Assembly: GCA_963973795.1 (NCBI GenBank)
Contig: CAXBAF010000019.1
Location: 1-64,000, forward strand
Direction: 5' to 3'
DNA length: 64,000 nt
From: UBA1926 sp002337215
Lineage (GTDB): Bacteria; Planctomycetota; Phycisphaerae; Phycisphaerales; UBA1924
The notes below the pieces were generated by a model. It saw only the letters and a program-made list of their open reading frames with translations, did not search any database and had not been told where the DNA came from. Position 1 is the stretch's first letter. Each line of letters starts with the position of its first letter. Positions 8,847 to 17,351 of this stretch are shown here, piece by piece. A program made the position numbers and the translations under genes.

Positions 8847-9791
8847 TCAGACCCGGCGGAGATCGGGGACGAGGACCGGGAGCCTGGCGTTGTCGAGCGA
8901 GATATCGATGGTCGGCTTTGCCGTTCCGTTGGGCTCGAGGTGCCCGGCGATGTGCGGGTCGTGCTCGCCGTCGAGTTGGAATGTCAGGGCTGCGTCGGTG
9001 CTGTCGGCGCTGCTCTCGATGCAAATCTTCGTTCCGTGTGCCGTGATCATGCGCGGATCGCGTGTGTGGCGTCGGGCCCAGGCGCGGAGGGTCCAGTTGA
9101 AGCAATCGCGGAGGTTGGTTCCCGGGAGAAAGACCGCCGCGAGAGAACGGTTGAGCGGGCCTGCATCCGGGGCAAAGTTGAGACGTGCGGCGTACTCGCG
9201 GTCGTTGGCGACGATGAGCCAGCCGGGGCGGTCCGCGACCTTGATCTCGTCGTCGACGGTGATGCTGAGACGTGGCATGTAGGGGGCGGTCGCCTCGCGG
9301 AGAACCGGCTCGACATACGCGAGGTGGCCCAGGGCCTTGGTGCGGGTGCGGTGCAGACGCTCGATCACGCGGGCGTCGGGCCCGACGGTCGCCATGATAA
9401 GAAATCGCCGGCCGGCCACGAGGCCGACATCGGAATGGATGACGCGGTGCTCCGCAAGGGCGCGGAGAAATGTGTCGGGGTCCCGGTTCATGCCGTAGCG
9501 CCGGGCGATGAGATTCTCGTTTCCGCAGGGGATGTGGTAGACGGGGGTCTCGGTGCGAATCGCGGCGTCGGTGACGGCGTTGACGGTTCCGTCGCCCCCG
9601 AACGCAAGGATCGCGCGGGCCCCCTTGAACCGTTGTGCGTCGAAGCGGGCTTCCTCCGGAAAGTTCGGGTCGTTGAGCGTGAGTTCGAGAACGCGGACGC
9701 CGCGGGATTCGAGACGGTCCGTGAACCGACGGAGAAGCCTGCGGGTGAGGCCGCGGCCCGATTTGGTGTTGCCGATGCAGACGACGGTCAT
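8847..9791 (-). CDS. Diacylglycerol kinase / sphingosine-kinase-like lipid kinase
   Basis: The 314-residue protein starts with NTKSGRG and carries the nucleotide-binding signature AFGGDGTVNAV (about residues 83-93) followed by PCGNENLIARRYG, the layout of the DAGK catalytic domain (YegS/LCB5 family). Members phosphorylate lipids such as diacylglycerol or sphingoid bases at the membrane; the substrate here is unknown. The more usual PLGTxND motif is replaced by PCGNEN, which is a recognised variation but could alter specificity. The gene is monocistronic between the convergent hutI and the divergent map gene. Confidence 0.82.
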   Translation of the reverse strand: MTVVCIGNTKSGRGLTRRLLRRFTDRLESRGVRVLELTLNDPNFPEEARFDAQRFKGARAILAFGGDGTVNAVTDAAIRTETPVYHIPCGNENLIARRYGMNRDPDTFLRALAEHRVIHSDVGLVAGRRFLIMATVGPDARVIERLHRTRTKALGHLAYVEPVLREATAPYMPRLSITVDDEIKVADRPGWLIVANDREYAARLNFAPDAGPLNRSLAAVFLPGTNLRDCFNWTLRAWARRHTRDPRMITAHGTKICIESSADSTDAALTFQLDGEHDPHIAGHLEPNGTAKPTIDISLDNARLPVLVPDLRRV

Positions 9792-9841
9792 GGGCCGGGA
9801 GTCTAGCGCGTGGGGTGGGCGTGCTCGCTACGATCGGCCCT

Positions 9842-10666
9842 ATGCGGAAGCCGCCCAGAATCAATTCGGACGAAGCCGAGCAGGCGTACGCTGCGGCCCA
9901 GAAGGTCGTCGACGTGCACAAGCGGCTCGTGGACTTTCTCGCGGTCGGCCAGACGCTGGCGCAGATCGATCGGTTTGTCGGTGAAACTCTTGATGCGATG
10001 CGGTGCAAATCGTGCTTCAAGGGGTATCGGCCGGGCGGGCTGCCCCCGTTTCCCTCGCAGGCGTGCCTGAGCGTGAACGAGTGCGTTGTCCACGGGACGG
10101 CGGGCTATTACGAAGCGCCCATGAAGCCTGGCGATGTGCTCAAGATCGACATCGGTGTGTCATTCCGCGGGTGGATCGGGGACGCGGCGTGGACGTACTC
10201 GTTCGGGGAACCAGCCCCCGAGGTCCGGAAGTTGCTCGACGCGGGGAAGAACTCGCTCCGGCTCGGGATCGAGCAGCTGCGACCGGGGAACACGTACAAG
10301 GACTGGGCGAAGGCGGTGCAGGGGCACGTCGAAGGCGAGCAGGGCTTGCACCTCGTCCGCGGGCTCGGCGGGCACGGGTACGGTCGAAAACTGCACACGC
10401 CGCCGTTCGTGAGCAACGTGTTGCCGACGTACCCGGGGGAATGGCCCGATTCGGACCGTCCCTGCGAGCCGGGCGTGCTGGTCGCGCTCGAGCCCATGAT
10501 CGCGATCGGGACGGGGACGGTCTCACAGGCGCCGGGGACCTGGCCGATTTTCTCGGCCGATGGATCGCTGTCGTCGCACCATGAGCACGACGTGCTGATC
10601 ACCGAAGATGGGCCGCGGGTGATGACCGAGGGGCTGGATGATCTGCCGGACGTGATCGATCGGTGA
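9842..10666 (+). CDS. map: Methionine aminopeptidase, type I
   Basis: The enzyme removes the initiator methionine from nascent proteins. The frame from ATG 9842 encodes 274 residues and shows the pita-bread fold ligands: Asp in LKIDIGV, Asp in WIGDAAW, His in GLGGHGYGR, Glu in ALEPM and Glu in HHEHDVLI. The segment NECVVHG is the family's usual NEVVCHG-like substrate-pocket strand. ATG 9842 was chosen over an upstream GTG (9815) because it fits the family N-terminus and lies clear of the divergent kinase gene. The gene is 51 bases upstream of trpA. Confidence 0.92.
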   Translation: MRKPPRINSDEAEQAYAAAQKVVDVHKRLVDFLAVGQTLAQIDRFVGETLDAMRCKSCFKGYRPGGLPPFPSQACLSVNECVVHGTAGYYEAPMKPGDVLKIDIGVSFRGWIGDAAWTYSFGEPAPEVRKLLDAGKNSLRLGIEQLRPGNTYKDWAKAVQGHVEGEQGLHLVRGLGGHGYGRKLHTPPFVSNVLPTYPGEWPDSDRPCEPGVLVALEPMIAIGTGTVSQAPGTWPIFSADGSLSSHHEHDVLITEDGPRVMTEGLDDLPDVIDR

Positions 10667-10717
10667 CTGACTGTTCATCGTCGATCCGTCTGAGACTGAC
10701 ATTGGGGATGTATTGCA

Positions 10718-11518
10718 ATGAACCGGATCGATTCGATCTTTGAGACGCTTCGAGCTGAGGGTAAGAAGGCGCTGATGCCGTTTGTGTGCGGCGGGCATCC
10801 CTCGCTCGCTGCGACCGGGGCGATGATCGAGGCGGCCGAGCGGGCGGGGGCGAGCGTTGTCGAGGTCGGGATCCCCTACTCGGACCCGATCGCGGACGGG
10901 CCTGTGATTGCGTCGGCGATGCACGAGGCGCTGACGGCAGGGGTGACGGTCGAACAGGTCTTCGAGCAAGTAAAGGCCGTGCGGGAGCGGGTCTCGCTGG
11001 GACTCGTCGCAATGGTGAGCGTTTCGATCGTCAACGGTGTGGGTGGACCCGAGCGGTTCTGTGAGCAGGCGAAAGACGCGGGCTTTGATGGGCTGATCGT
11101 GCCCGATTCGCCCTGGGAGGAATCAAAGGCCATCCATGACGCGTGCGAGGCGAACGGGCTCGTGCTGAGCCTGCTGATCGCCCCCACGACGCCAAAGGAG
11201 CGGGCGTTCGAGATCGCGAAACGGTGCACGGGGTTTGTGTACCTGATCGCACGAGCCGGGATCACGGGTGAGCAGAAGAATGCACCGGAAATCGCGGGCC
11301 GGGTCGCGGCTCTGCGTGAAGTGACAGAGACACCGATCGCGTGCGGGTTTGGGATCTCGACGCCCGACCATGTCCGGGCGGTCGTGGAGCACGCGGACGC
11401 GGCGATCGTGGGGAGTGCCCTAGTCCGGCGGGTGAGTGGCGTAGAGGACCCCGCGGGCGAGGCTGAGGGGTTCTTACGGGAACTCGCGGCCGGGCTCGGA
11501 GCGCAGTCGAGCGAATAA
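10718..11518 (+). CDS. trpA: Tryptophan synthase alpha chain
   Basis: TrpA cleaves indole-3-glycerol phosphate to indole and glyceraldehyde 3-phosphate, passing indole to the beta subunit. The 266-residue TIM barrel shows the family motif VEVGIPYSDPIADGPVI, which holds the catalytic Glu and Asp, and the phosphate-binding end GFGISTPDH. No other trp gene is in the window, so the pathway is dispersed, as is common in Planctomycetota. The stop codon overlaps the A-tract that serves as the terminator of the convergent tig gene. Confidence 0.95.
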   Translation: MNRIDSIFETLRAEGKKALMPFVCGGHPSLAATGAMIEAAERAGASVVEVGIPYSDPIADGPVIASAMHEALTAGVTVEQVFEQVKAVRERVSLGLVAMVSVSIVNGVGGPERFCEQAKDAGFDGLIVPDSPWEESKAIHDACEANGLVLSLLIAPTTPKERAFEIAKRCTGFVYLIARAGITGEQKNAPEIAGRVAALREVTETPIACGFGISTPDHVRAVVEHADAAIVGSALVRRVSGVEDPAGEAEGFLRELAAGLGAQSSE

Positions 11519-11541
11519 AAACCCCCGGCTTGCGCCGGGGG
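11517..11541 (-). terminator. Rho-independent terminator of tig
   Basis: A perfect 8-bp stem (11522-11529 with 11534-11541) encloses the loop TTGC. Read on the minus strand it is followed directly by five T residues (A at 11517-11521 on the plus strand). It lies 34 bases after the tig stop. The plus-strand side lacks a T-run, so it probably terminates tig rather than trpA. Confidence 0.85.
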
Positions 11542-11574
11542 CTCGCTGGGATACTGGATTCAATCCGTTACAGA

Positions 11575-12948
11575 TCAGTCGTCCTTGGCGAACTTCTTCT
11601 TGAAGTCCTCGGCCGACATCTCCTCGACCTTCGCCTTGGCGATGATCGCGTCGATGGTCTTGTGCTCGCGGATCTGCTGGACCACGGCGCCGACCTGGTT
11701 GGACTGGATCAGCTGCTGGCGGAGCTGATCGGGGCGGGCGCCGCGTTCGGCTGCCATCTGGGCGATTCGCCCGTTGACCTCTGCCTCCTCGACGCGGACC
11801 TCGAGATCCTCGGCGGCCTTGCCCAGAATGAAGCTGAGCTTGAGCTCCTTGGCGGCCTGCTCGCTCGACGAATCGCGCATCTCGGCGATCCGCTGCTCGA
11901 TGACCATCTCGTCGATGCCCTGGTACATCATCTCGACGCGCTGGCGGTGCATGAGCCGCTCCGCCTGGCCCGCGGTGAGGCGCTCGGGGAGATCCATGGT
12001 GACGTTGTCGAGCAGATGGTCGGCGACCTGCTGACGCATCGCGGCCTGCTGGTTGATCAGGACGCGCTGACCAAGACGGGTCTTGAACATCTCGCGGACT
12101 TCTTCCTCAGACTCGTAGCCGAGCTTGGCGACGACGTCCGCCATCGGGGCGGGGACGATGCGGTCCACGCGGTCGACCTTGAAGGTGACGACGAGATCCT
12201 TGCCGCGGATGTCCTCCCGCTCGTGGTTCTGGGGCCCCTTGACCTTGATGGTCGCGGTCTCGCCCGGCTTGGGCATGCCGAGCTGCTTCTCGAAGTCCTC
12301 GACGACGACACCCAGGACCATGCCCCGGCCTTCGTCTTCCTTGGCCGGGACGCGGACGACGGCGCCCTCGATGTTGTAAAACTCTTCGCCGTCCTTGGCG
12401 CTATCGGTCATGATGCCATGACCGGTGAGGTAATCGCCCGCCTCGGGCTCGTCGCGCTGCTCGAGGTCGCCCTCGTTGATCGCGAGTTTCTCGAGTTCGC
12501 CGTCGACCTGCTCGTCGGTGACCTCGAGCAGGGGCTTGGCGACCTCGATGCCTTCGAGCCCGGGCAGCTCGAACTCGGGGAGGACCTCGACCGCGAACGT
12601 GAACTTGAGCGGCTTGCCGGTCTCGACTTCGATGTCTTCGACGCCCTCGGCGATCGGGTCGCCGATGACCTTGAGCTCGTTCTCCTCGACGGCCTGCGAA
12701 TAGGCGCTGGTGATCAGCTCGCTTTTCGCCTCGCGGCTGATGAGGTCTGAGAACTTCTTCTCGAGAAGGCGTTTGGGTGCCCGGCCCTTGCGGAAGCCGG
12801 GGAGTTCCGCCTCGGCGGCGAGGGTGTCGAGCGAGCCAGTGAGCTTCTCATCGACGACTTCGGCGGGGACCTCGATCTCGATCTTCTTGCGGCTCGGGCC
12901 GTCTTCGGTGATGGTGACCTTGTTCTTGCTTTCAGTGGCGGTTGCCAT
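11575..12948 (-). CDS. tig: Trigger factor, ribosome-associated chaperone / peptidyl-prolyl isomerase
   Basis: Trigger factor binds the ribosome exit tunnel and shields nascent chains. The 457-residue protein contains the ribosome-binding signature LPGFRKGRAPKRLLEKKF (about residues 49-66), a middle region in the position of the FKBP-like domain, and a long helical C-terminal arm. The middle region is diverged from the classical FKBP core. The start ATG at 12948 gives MATATESKNKVTI. Gene length is usual for the family. It is transcribed away from tRNA-Leu and ends in a clear terminator. Confidence 0.93.
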   Translation of the reverse strand: MATATESKNKVTITEDGPSRKKIEIEVPAEVVDEKLTGSLDTLAAEAELPGFRKGRAPKRLLEKKFSDLISREAKSELITSAYSQAVEENELKVIGDPIAEGVEDIEVETGKPLKFTFAVEVLPEFELPGLEGIEVAKPLLEVTDEQVDGELEKLAINEGDLEQRDEPEAGDYLTGHGIMTDSAKDGEEFYNIEGAVVRVPAKEDEGRGMVLGVVVEDFEKQLGMPKPGETATIKVKGPQNHEREDIRGKDLVVTFKVDRVDRIVPAPMADVVAKLGYESEEEVREMFKTRLGQRVLINQQAAMRQQVADHLLDNVTMDLPERLTAGQAERLMHRQRVEMMYQGIDEMVIEQRIAEMRDSSSEQAAKELKLSFILGKAAEDLEVRVEEAEVNGRIAQMAAERGARPDQLRQQLIQSNQVGAVVQQIREHKTIDAIIAKAKVEEMSAEDFKKKFAKDD

Positions 12949-13103
12949 GGATCAATACTCCGCGCTGTTTGCGTATCCTCCACGCCGCCTGGTGCGCGCG
13001 TCTCCGTCCCGGCGTGGCAAGCGGAAAGTCTAGGTCGGTGCTCTGTCGGAAGGCGGGGTGCCCCCGGGGCCGAAAACCCGTGCTAGAGTGGTCACCAGCC
13101 TTG

Positions 13104-13187
13104 GCCGGAGTGGCGGAATTGGCAGACGCGGCGGATTCAAAATCCGCTTCTGGAAACAGAGTGGGGGTTCGAGTCCCCCCTCCGGCA
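13104..13187 (+). tRNA. tRNA-Leu(CAA)
   Basis: The acceptor stem is GCCGGAG (13104-13110) paired with CTCCGGC (13180-13186), with discriminator A at 13187. The anticodon stem GCGGA/TCCGC encloses the loop TTCAAAA, giving anticodon CAA (13138-13140). A long variable arm and the T-loop GTTCGAGTC complete a class II leucine tRNA of 84 bases. CCA is not encoded. Confidence 0.96.
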
Positions 13188-13228
13188 TTGTTGGAATCGC
13201 GGCAGGACTCGGGTAGGGATACATCGGG

Positions 13229-14359
13229 ATGACTCGACTACTCCACTTTGTGATCGCGGCGAGTTCTCTGTGCGTTGCGTATCCGGTTTCGGGCCAGGCC
13301 GAGTCGATCGAGCCCGGTGAGATCTGGCTCGATACGTCGGGCGTGCACATCAACGCGCACGGCGGCGGGGTGCTGTACCACAACGGGACGTACCACTGGT
13401 ACGGCGAGCATAAAGCGGGCGGACCCGGAGGCAACAAAGCCCACGCCGGGGTTCGCGTTTACCGCTCAGATGATCTCGTGGTCTGGGAGGACGCCGGTGT
13501 CGCGTTCGCTGTCAGCGATGACCCGCAAAGCGAGATCGTCGCGGGCTGCGTGATCGAACGGCCGAAGGTGATCTTCAACGAGACCACCGGCAAATTCGTC
13601 ATGTGGTTTCATCTCGAACTCAAGGGGCACGGTTACAACGCGGCGAGAACCGGGTGCGCGGTGTCCGACTCATCAACGGGCCCGTTCGTGTATCTCGGAA
13701 GCGTGCGTCCAAACGCGGGACGGTTCCCGATCGGGATCTCAGATGAGCTGAAGAATCGGGTTCTCAAGGGCCGGTGGGGCGGGCCGCACGCTGGCGAGAC
13801 CAAGGCGGAGAAGGCCGATGAATTCTTCGCCCGTGATTTCTACGGCGGGCAGATGGCACGGGACATGACGCTGTTCCTCGACGACGACGGCACGGCGTAC
13901 CACGTGTTCGCTTCGGAAGAGAACTACACGCTGCACATCGCGGAGTTGGACGAGACGTTCACACGGCATACGGGCAAGTACACCCGGGCTTTCGCGGGAG
14001 GGCACCGCGAGGCGCCGGCGATTTTCAAGCGTGACGGGCGGTACCACCTCATCACGTCCGGGTGCACCGGATGGGCACCCAACGCCGCGGAGCACGCCGT
14101 TGCGGATTCAATCTGGGGCCCATGGACCGTGACCGGGAACCCATGCGTGGGAGAGAACGCGGAACTGACGTTCGGCGGCCAGAGCACGTTCGTGCTGCCC
14201 GTCGAAGGCGCTGAGGATTCGTTCATCTTCATGGCCGACAGGTGGCGGCCCCAGAACGCAATCGACGGCCGGTACGTCTGGTTGCCAGTGGACTTCGAGA
14301 ATGATCGTCCCGTGATCCGGTTCCGGGAGTCCTGGCACCCCGAGGAATGGCCGCGCTGA
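13229..14359 (+). CDS. Secreted glycoside hydrolase family 43-like protein
   Basis: The 376-residue protein begins with a signal peptide (ILHFVIAASS-type core, cleavage near VSGQA). It then shows the five-bladed beta-propeller hallmarks of GH43-type enzymes: INAHGGGVLYHNGTYHWYGEHK at the N-terminus, VRVYRSDDLVVWEDAG, VIERPKVIFNE and HREAPAIFKRDGRYHLITSG. In this group the substrate is usually a galactan or arabinan side chain. The layout resembles exo-beta-1,3-galactanase-type members, but specificity cannot be read from sequence. The protein is expected to act outside the cytoplasm on polysaccharide. It stands alone, 41 bases after tRNA-Leu. Confidence 0.82.
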   Translation: MTRLLHFVIAASSLCVAYPVSGQAESIEPGEIWLDTSGVHINAHGGGVLYHNGTYHWYGEHKAGGPGGNKAHAGVRVYRSDDLVVWEDAGVAFAVSDDPQSEIVAGCVIERPKVIFNETTGKFVMWFHLELKGHGYNAARTGCAVSDSSTGPFVYLGSVRPNAGRFPIGISDELKNRVLKGRWGGPHAGETKAEKADEFFARDFYGGQMARDMTLFLDDDGTAYHVFASEENYTLHIAELDETFTRHTGKYTRAFAGGHREAPAIFKRDGRYHLITSGCTGWAPNAAEHAVADSIWGPWTVTGNPCVGENAELTFGGQSTFVLPVEGAEDSFIFMADRWRPQNAIDGRYVWLPVDFENDRPVIRFRESWHPEEWPR

Positions 14360-14389
14360 CAAAGGACCCTGGGGTCGAGACATGTCCGC

Positions 14390-15502
14390 TCAGCGGAGAA
14401 GCATGGCTTCTCCCGCAAGGCCGGGGCCGAATGCGGCGGCGACGAGCGGACAGGCCGGGGCATTGGTTGGCCGGTCGCGCAGCATCCGCTCCACGATGAA
14501 CAGCACCGTCGCGCTGGACATGTTGCCTTGCTCGGCGAGGATCACGCGTGATGCGGAGTCTGCGTCTTTCGAGAGGTTCAACGCGTTCGTGATCGCCGAG
14601 AGCAATCTCGGGCCGCCCGGGTGGATCGCCCAGGACGCAACCGCCCCTCTGGAAAGTCCGTGCTTTTCGAGCATGCCGTCGAGCCAGGCCGGGACATGGT
14701 CGGCCAGAACACCGGGAACACGGGGCGAAAGGCTCATCTCGAATCCGTGATCGCCGATTCGCCAGGTCATCAATTCGCTCGAGTCGGGCAATAAGGTCGA
14801 TGCAAAGCCGGCGATCGTGGGCGTCTCGCCAGTGTCTGCCGTCTCGTCGGCGCCGACGATCGCCGCGGCGGCGCCGTCCGCAAATAACGCGTTGGCGACC
14901 CTCTTTTCGTTGTCGGCGTCGTAGGAAAAATGGAGCGAACAGATTTCCACGCAGACGACCAGGACACGGTTGCGTCGGTCCTCCCTCGCGAATGCGCCGG
15001 CGGCGGCGAGCGCGTTGATCGCCGCGTGACAGCCCATAAATCCGACGTTGGTTCGGCGGGCGGTCAAGGGGATACCGAGTGACCGCATCAGATGCTGATC
15101 GACCCCCGGGGCGTCGAACCCCGTGCACGACGCCGTCACGACGTGGGTGATATCACCAGGGACGACGGATGTTTGCTCGAACGCACGCGCGGCGGCACGC
15201 TGGGCGAGTGTCCCTGCGTGCGCCCGGTAGGTCTCCATCCGCTGGGCCGTGCTCGGGCCGCCCTTGAGCGCAGGCGGAAAGTAGCTCGTCAGGTCGTGAC
15301 CCGAGTCGGGGAGCACCGTCGAACGCGTGTGGACGCCGGCGCGGCGGTAGAGCACGCCCAGCACCGCATCGGAACGCCCGCCCGGAACTTGGCCGTCCGC
15401 ATGCTGCGCGACGGCGGACGCGTGCAGTGCGGCGGATTCCTGACTGAACTCCCCATCGGGGACCGCGGTTCCGATCGCGAGCAAGCGTGGCAACCGGTTC
15501 AT
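14390..15502 (-). CDS. Type III polyketide synthase (chalcone/stilbene synthase family)
   Basis: The enzyme is a homodimeric ketosynthase that extends acyl-CoA starters with malonyl-CoA and cyclises the product to pyrones or resorcinols. The 370-residue sequence has the full catalytic triad: Cys158 (GFMGCHAA), His294 (WAIHPGGP) and Asn327 (EQGNMSSA), plus the C-terminal GFGPG-like loop (AFGPGL). Its ATG overlaps the TGA of the upstream flavoprotein gene (ATGA), and it is the last gene of a four-gene unit with a methyltransferase and an ApbE-DUF819 fusion. Co-occurrence of type III synthase, reductase and methyltransferase is common in bacterial alkylpyrone/alkylresorcinol clusters; the actual product here is unknown. 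Confidence 0.92.
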   Translation of the reverse strand: MNRLPRLLAIGTAVPDGEFSQESAALHASAVAQHADGQVPGGRSDAVLGVLYRRAGVHTRSTVLPDSGHDLTSYFPPALKGGPSTAQRMETYRAHAGTLAQRAAARAFEQTSVVPGDITHVVTASCTGFDAPGVDQHLMRSLGIPLTARRTNVGFMGCHAAINALAAAGAFAREDRRNRVLVVCVEICSLHFSYDADNEKRVANALFADGAAAAIVGADETADTGETPTIAGFASTLLPDSSELMTWRIGDHGFEMSLSPRVPGVLADHVPAWLDGMLEKHGLSRGAVASWAIHPGGPRLLSAITNALNLSKDADSASRVILAEQGNMSSATVLFIVERMLRDRPTNAPACPLVAAAFGPGLAGEAMLLR

Positions 15503-16653
15503 GCGACACCCGCTGCCGTCGAGTTCCGTTCAGCGTGGAAGGCGGCGAGCATCCCGGACACCGCGTTCCTGAACGGGGGCAGCGACTCGCAGGCCGCGAT
15601 CACCGCACGGGTCACCCTCGGTTTCCGGAGCATGGAACCGACCGAGCGGCAGAGGATCCGGCGGCGACGGGACTCGGCCTTGAGATCACGAGTCCACGCC
15701 CCGTGCGAATAGTGACCGGCGAGGGCCTCTCGAAGCCTCGGAGACAATCGCTCGGCGGCGGTGAGGGCCCAGGTCATGCCCTCCCCGGTGAACGGCTCGA
15801 CGTATCCCGCCGCGTCACCGCAGAGAAACACCGTGCCGTCTGCCTCGACGCGGGAACGCCGGCGTGTGAGATGGGGCGAGCCGGGCATGGTTATCTCGCA
15901 ATCGGCCGCCATGAGGTCCAAGCCGAGCGACCCGGCGAGCGAGACGAGTGGAGGCCCGGCCCGATTCTGTCGGAGCCAGCCCGGACTCACCGCCGCGGCG
16001 ATATCGGCTCTTCCCTTGCTGAGCGGCGCGACTCCGAGATAGCCGTGGACGCCGTGAAACATGGTGATCGCGTCGGGTGCGCATCCTGTAGGGAGTTTGT
16101 GAGCGATGGCGCCCAGGCCGACCAGGTTGTTTTCTTTGATGATCCACGAGAATCGCGGATCGGTGTCGAGCGACGTGCCCTTCAATCCATCTGCAACCAC
16201 AACAATTCGCGTGCGAACGAGCTCTCCCCCGCTGTCTCCCGCGTCGTCACGGATTCCGACCAGGCCGCTCGCTTCGAGACTCGCGCTGGTTCGGCCCCGG
16301 AAGACGGTGCCCGCTTTCTGTGCCGCGGCGACAAGGTTCGCGTCAAAGTCACGCCGGTCAACAACGCGGTAGCCGGGCACACGGAGGCGCGTGCGTTGGT
16401 TCCCGCTCTGCAGATCGAGGCGGTCGATCGCGGGCGCGTCGTCGAGATCACTCGCCGACACGAGCCCTGCGCGGCGGAGCACGTGCTGACCGGCCGGGGC
16501 GAGACATCCCCCACACAGCTTGGGTCGAGGAAACTCGGCGCGGTCGGTTAGGAGCGTACGGAAACCCTCGCTCGCGAGCAGGTAGGCCGAGAGCGAACCG
16601 GCCGGACCCGCGCCGATGACTATCGCGTCCCACTGGGTTGTGTTGAGGCTCAT
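15499..16653 (-). CDS. FAD-dependent oxidoreductase, geranylgeranyl-reductase-like
   Basis: The 384-residue protein opens with the dinucleotide-binding fold VIGAGPAGSLSAYLLASEG and carries the KLCGGCLAP segment typical of the geranylgeranyl reductase / aromatic-ring hydroxylase group, then a second FAD motif FLCGDAAGYVEPFTGEGM. Such enzymes reduce double bonds in isoprenoids or hydroxylate aromatic rings; here it probably tailors the polyketide. The start at 16653 was chosen because its ATG overlaps the TGA of the upstream methyltransferase (ATGA); a longer frame to 16686 would add 11 residues. Its own stop overlaps the polyketide synthase start. Confidence 0.87.
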   Translation of the reverse strand: MSLNTTQWDAIVIGAGPAGSLSAYLLASEGFRTLLTDRAEFPRPKLCGGCLAPAGQHVLRRAGLVSASDLDDAPAIDRLDLQSGNQRTRLRVPGYRVVDRRDFDANLVAAAQKAGTVFRGRTSASLEASGLVGIRDDAGDSGGELVRTRIVVVADGLKGTSLDTDPRFSWIIKENNLVGLGAIAHKLPTGCAPDAITMFHGVHGYLGVAPLSKGRADIAAAVSPGWLRQNRAGPPLVSLAGSLGLDLMAADCEITMPGSPHLTRRRSRVEADGTVFLCGDAAGYVEPFTGEGMTWALTAAERLSPRLREALAGHYSHGAWTRDLKAESRRRRILCRSVGSMLRKPRVTRAVIAACESLPPFRNAVSGMLAAFHAERNSTAAGVA

Positions 16654-17351
16654 GCGTCCCACCGGAGGATCATTCGCTCGGGCCACGCGGTGCGGATGCG
16701 GGGATCCGGGAATCCTGCTTGCCTGGCGCAGGCAGAGAGTTCAACAGTTGTCAACGCCCCCTCGACCGATCGCAACGCGTCGGTGTGGACGATCGGGGAG
16801 CGGGTCAGCAGTCGGGATGCCGCGAACGCGAGCGCGTACCCGGCTCGGGAGCGCTTGAGATCAGTTACCAATATTGATCGCGACGCCGCGGCACGCATCC
16901 GGCTCAGTACCTTGGCGATCTCGTTCTCCGAGAGATGATGCAGGAACAGGTGGCACATCACCACGTCGTGTCCCGGGGGGAGCGGTTCGGCGAGCGCATC
17001 GACCTGACGGACGTCGACGCCGACTCCCGCGGCCTCGGCACGTTCCCGGATCGCGACGCAGGCCGTCGGGCTGATGTCGCACGCGGCGAACGTCCACGGA
17101 AGGTCGGCGCGACGGGCGTGACGCGCGAGAGCAACCACGAGATCCCCTGAACCCGCCGCGACGTCGAGAACTCGGATCCGATCGCGTCCGGCGATACGAC
17201 CGAGCTCCCGGCTCACCGTTCGAACGATCCCCGATGCACGGTTCAGACGCGCGAGGCCCCGGAGCGCCGCGTTGTGCACGCCCGGCTCGATCTCCGGATC
17301 GTCCATGAGTTCGGTCTGCAGCCGTCTTGTTCGGAGCCATTCGCCTGACAT
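16650..17351 (-). CDS. Class I SAM-dependent methyltransferase of the polyketide operon
   Basis: The 233-residue protein contains the SAM motif RVLDVAAGSGDLVVAL and the later HDVVMCHLFLHHLSE motif, typical of the UbiE/Methyltransf_25 group. It probably methylates the phenolic or pyrone product of the adjacent type III polyketide synthase. Its start codon follows the stop of the ApbE-DUF819 gene without a single spacer base (TAA ATG), and its stop overlaps the next start, so all four genes must be translated as one unit. N-terminal segment PGVHNAALRGLARLN is shared by methyltransferases of similar clusters. Confidence 0.85.
   Translation of the reverse strand: MSGEWLRTRRLQTELMDDPEIEPGVHNAALRGLARLNRASGIVRTVSRELGRIAGRDRIRVLDVAAGSGDLVVALARHARRADLPWTFAACDISPTACVAIRERAEAAGVGVDVRQVDALAEPLPPGHDVVMCHLFLHHLSENEIAKVLSRMRAAASRSILVTDLKRSRAGYALAFAASRLLTRSPIVHTDALRSVEGALTTVELSACARQAGFPDPRIRTAWPERMILRWDA

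Noticed and set aside
11530..12750. 406-residue plus-strand frame across tig
   Set aside because: Leu/Asp/Val-rich string produced by the complement of the charged trigger-factor sequence; tig has a start, a terminator and family motifs.
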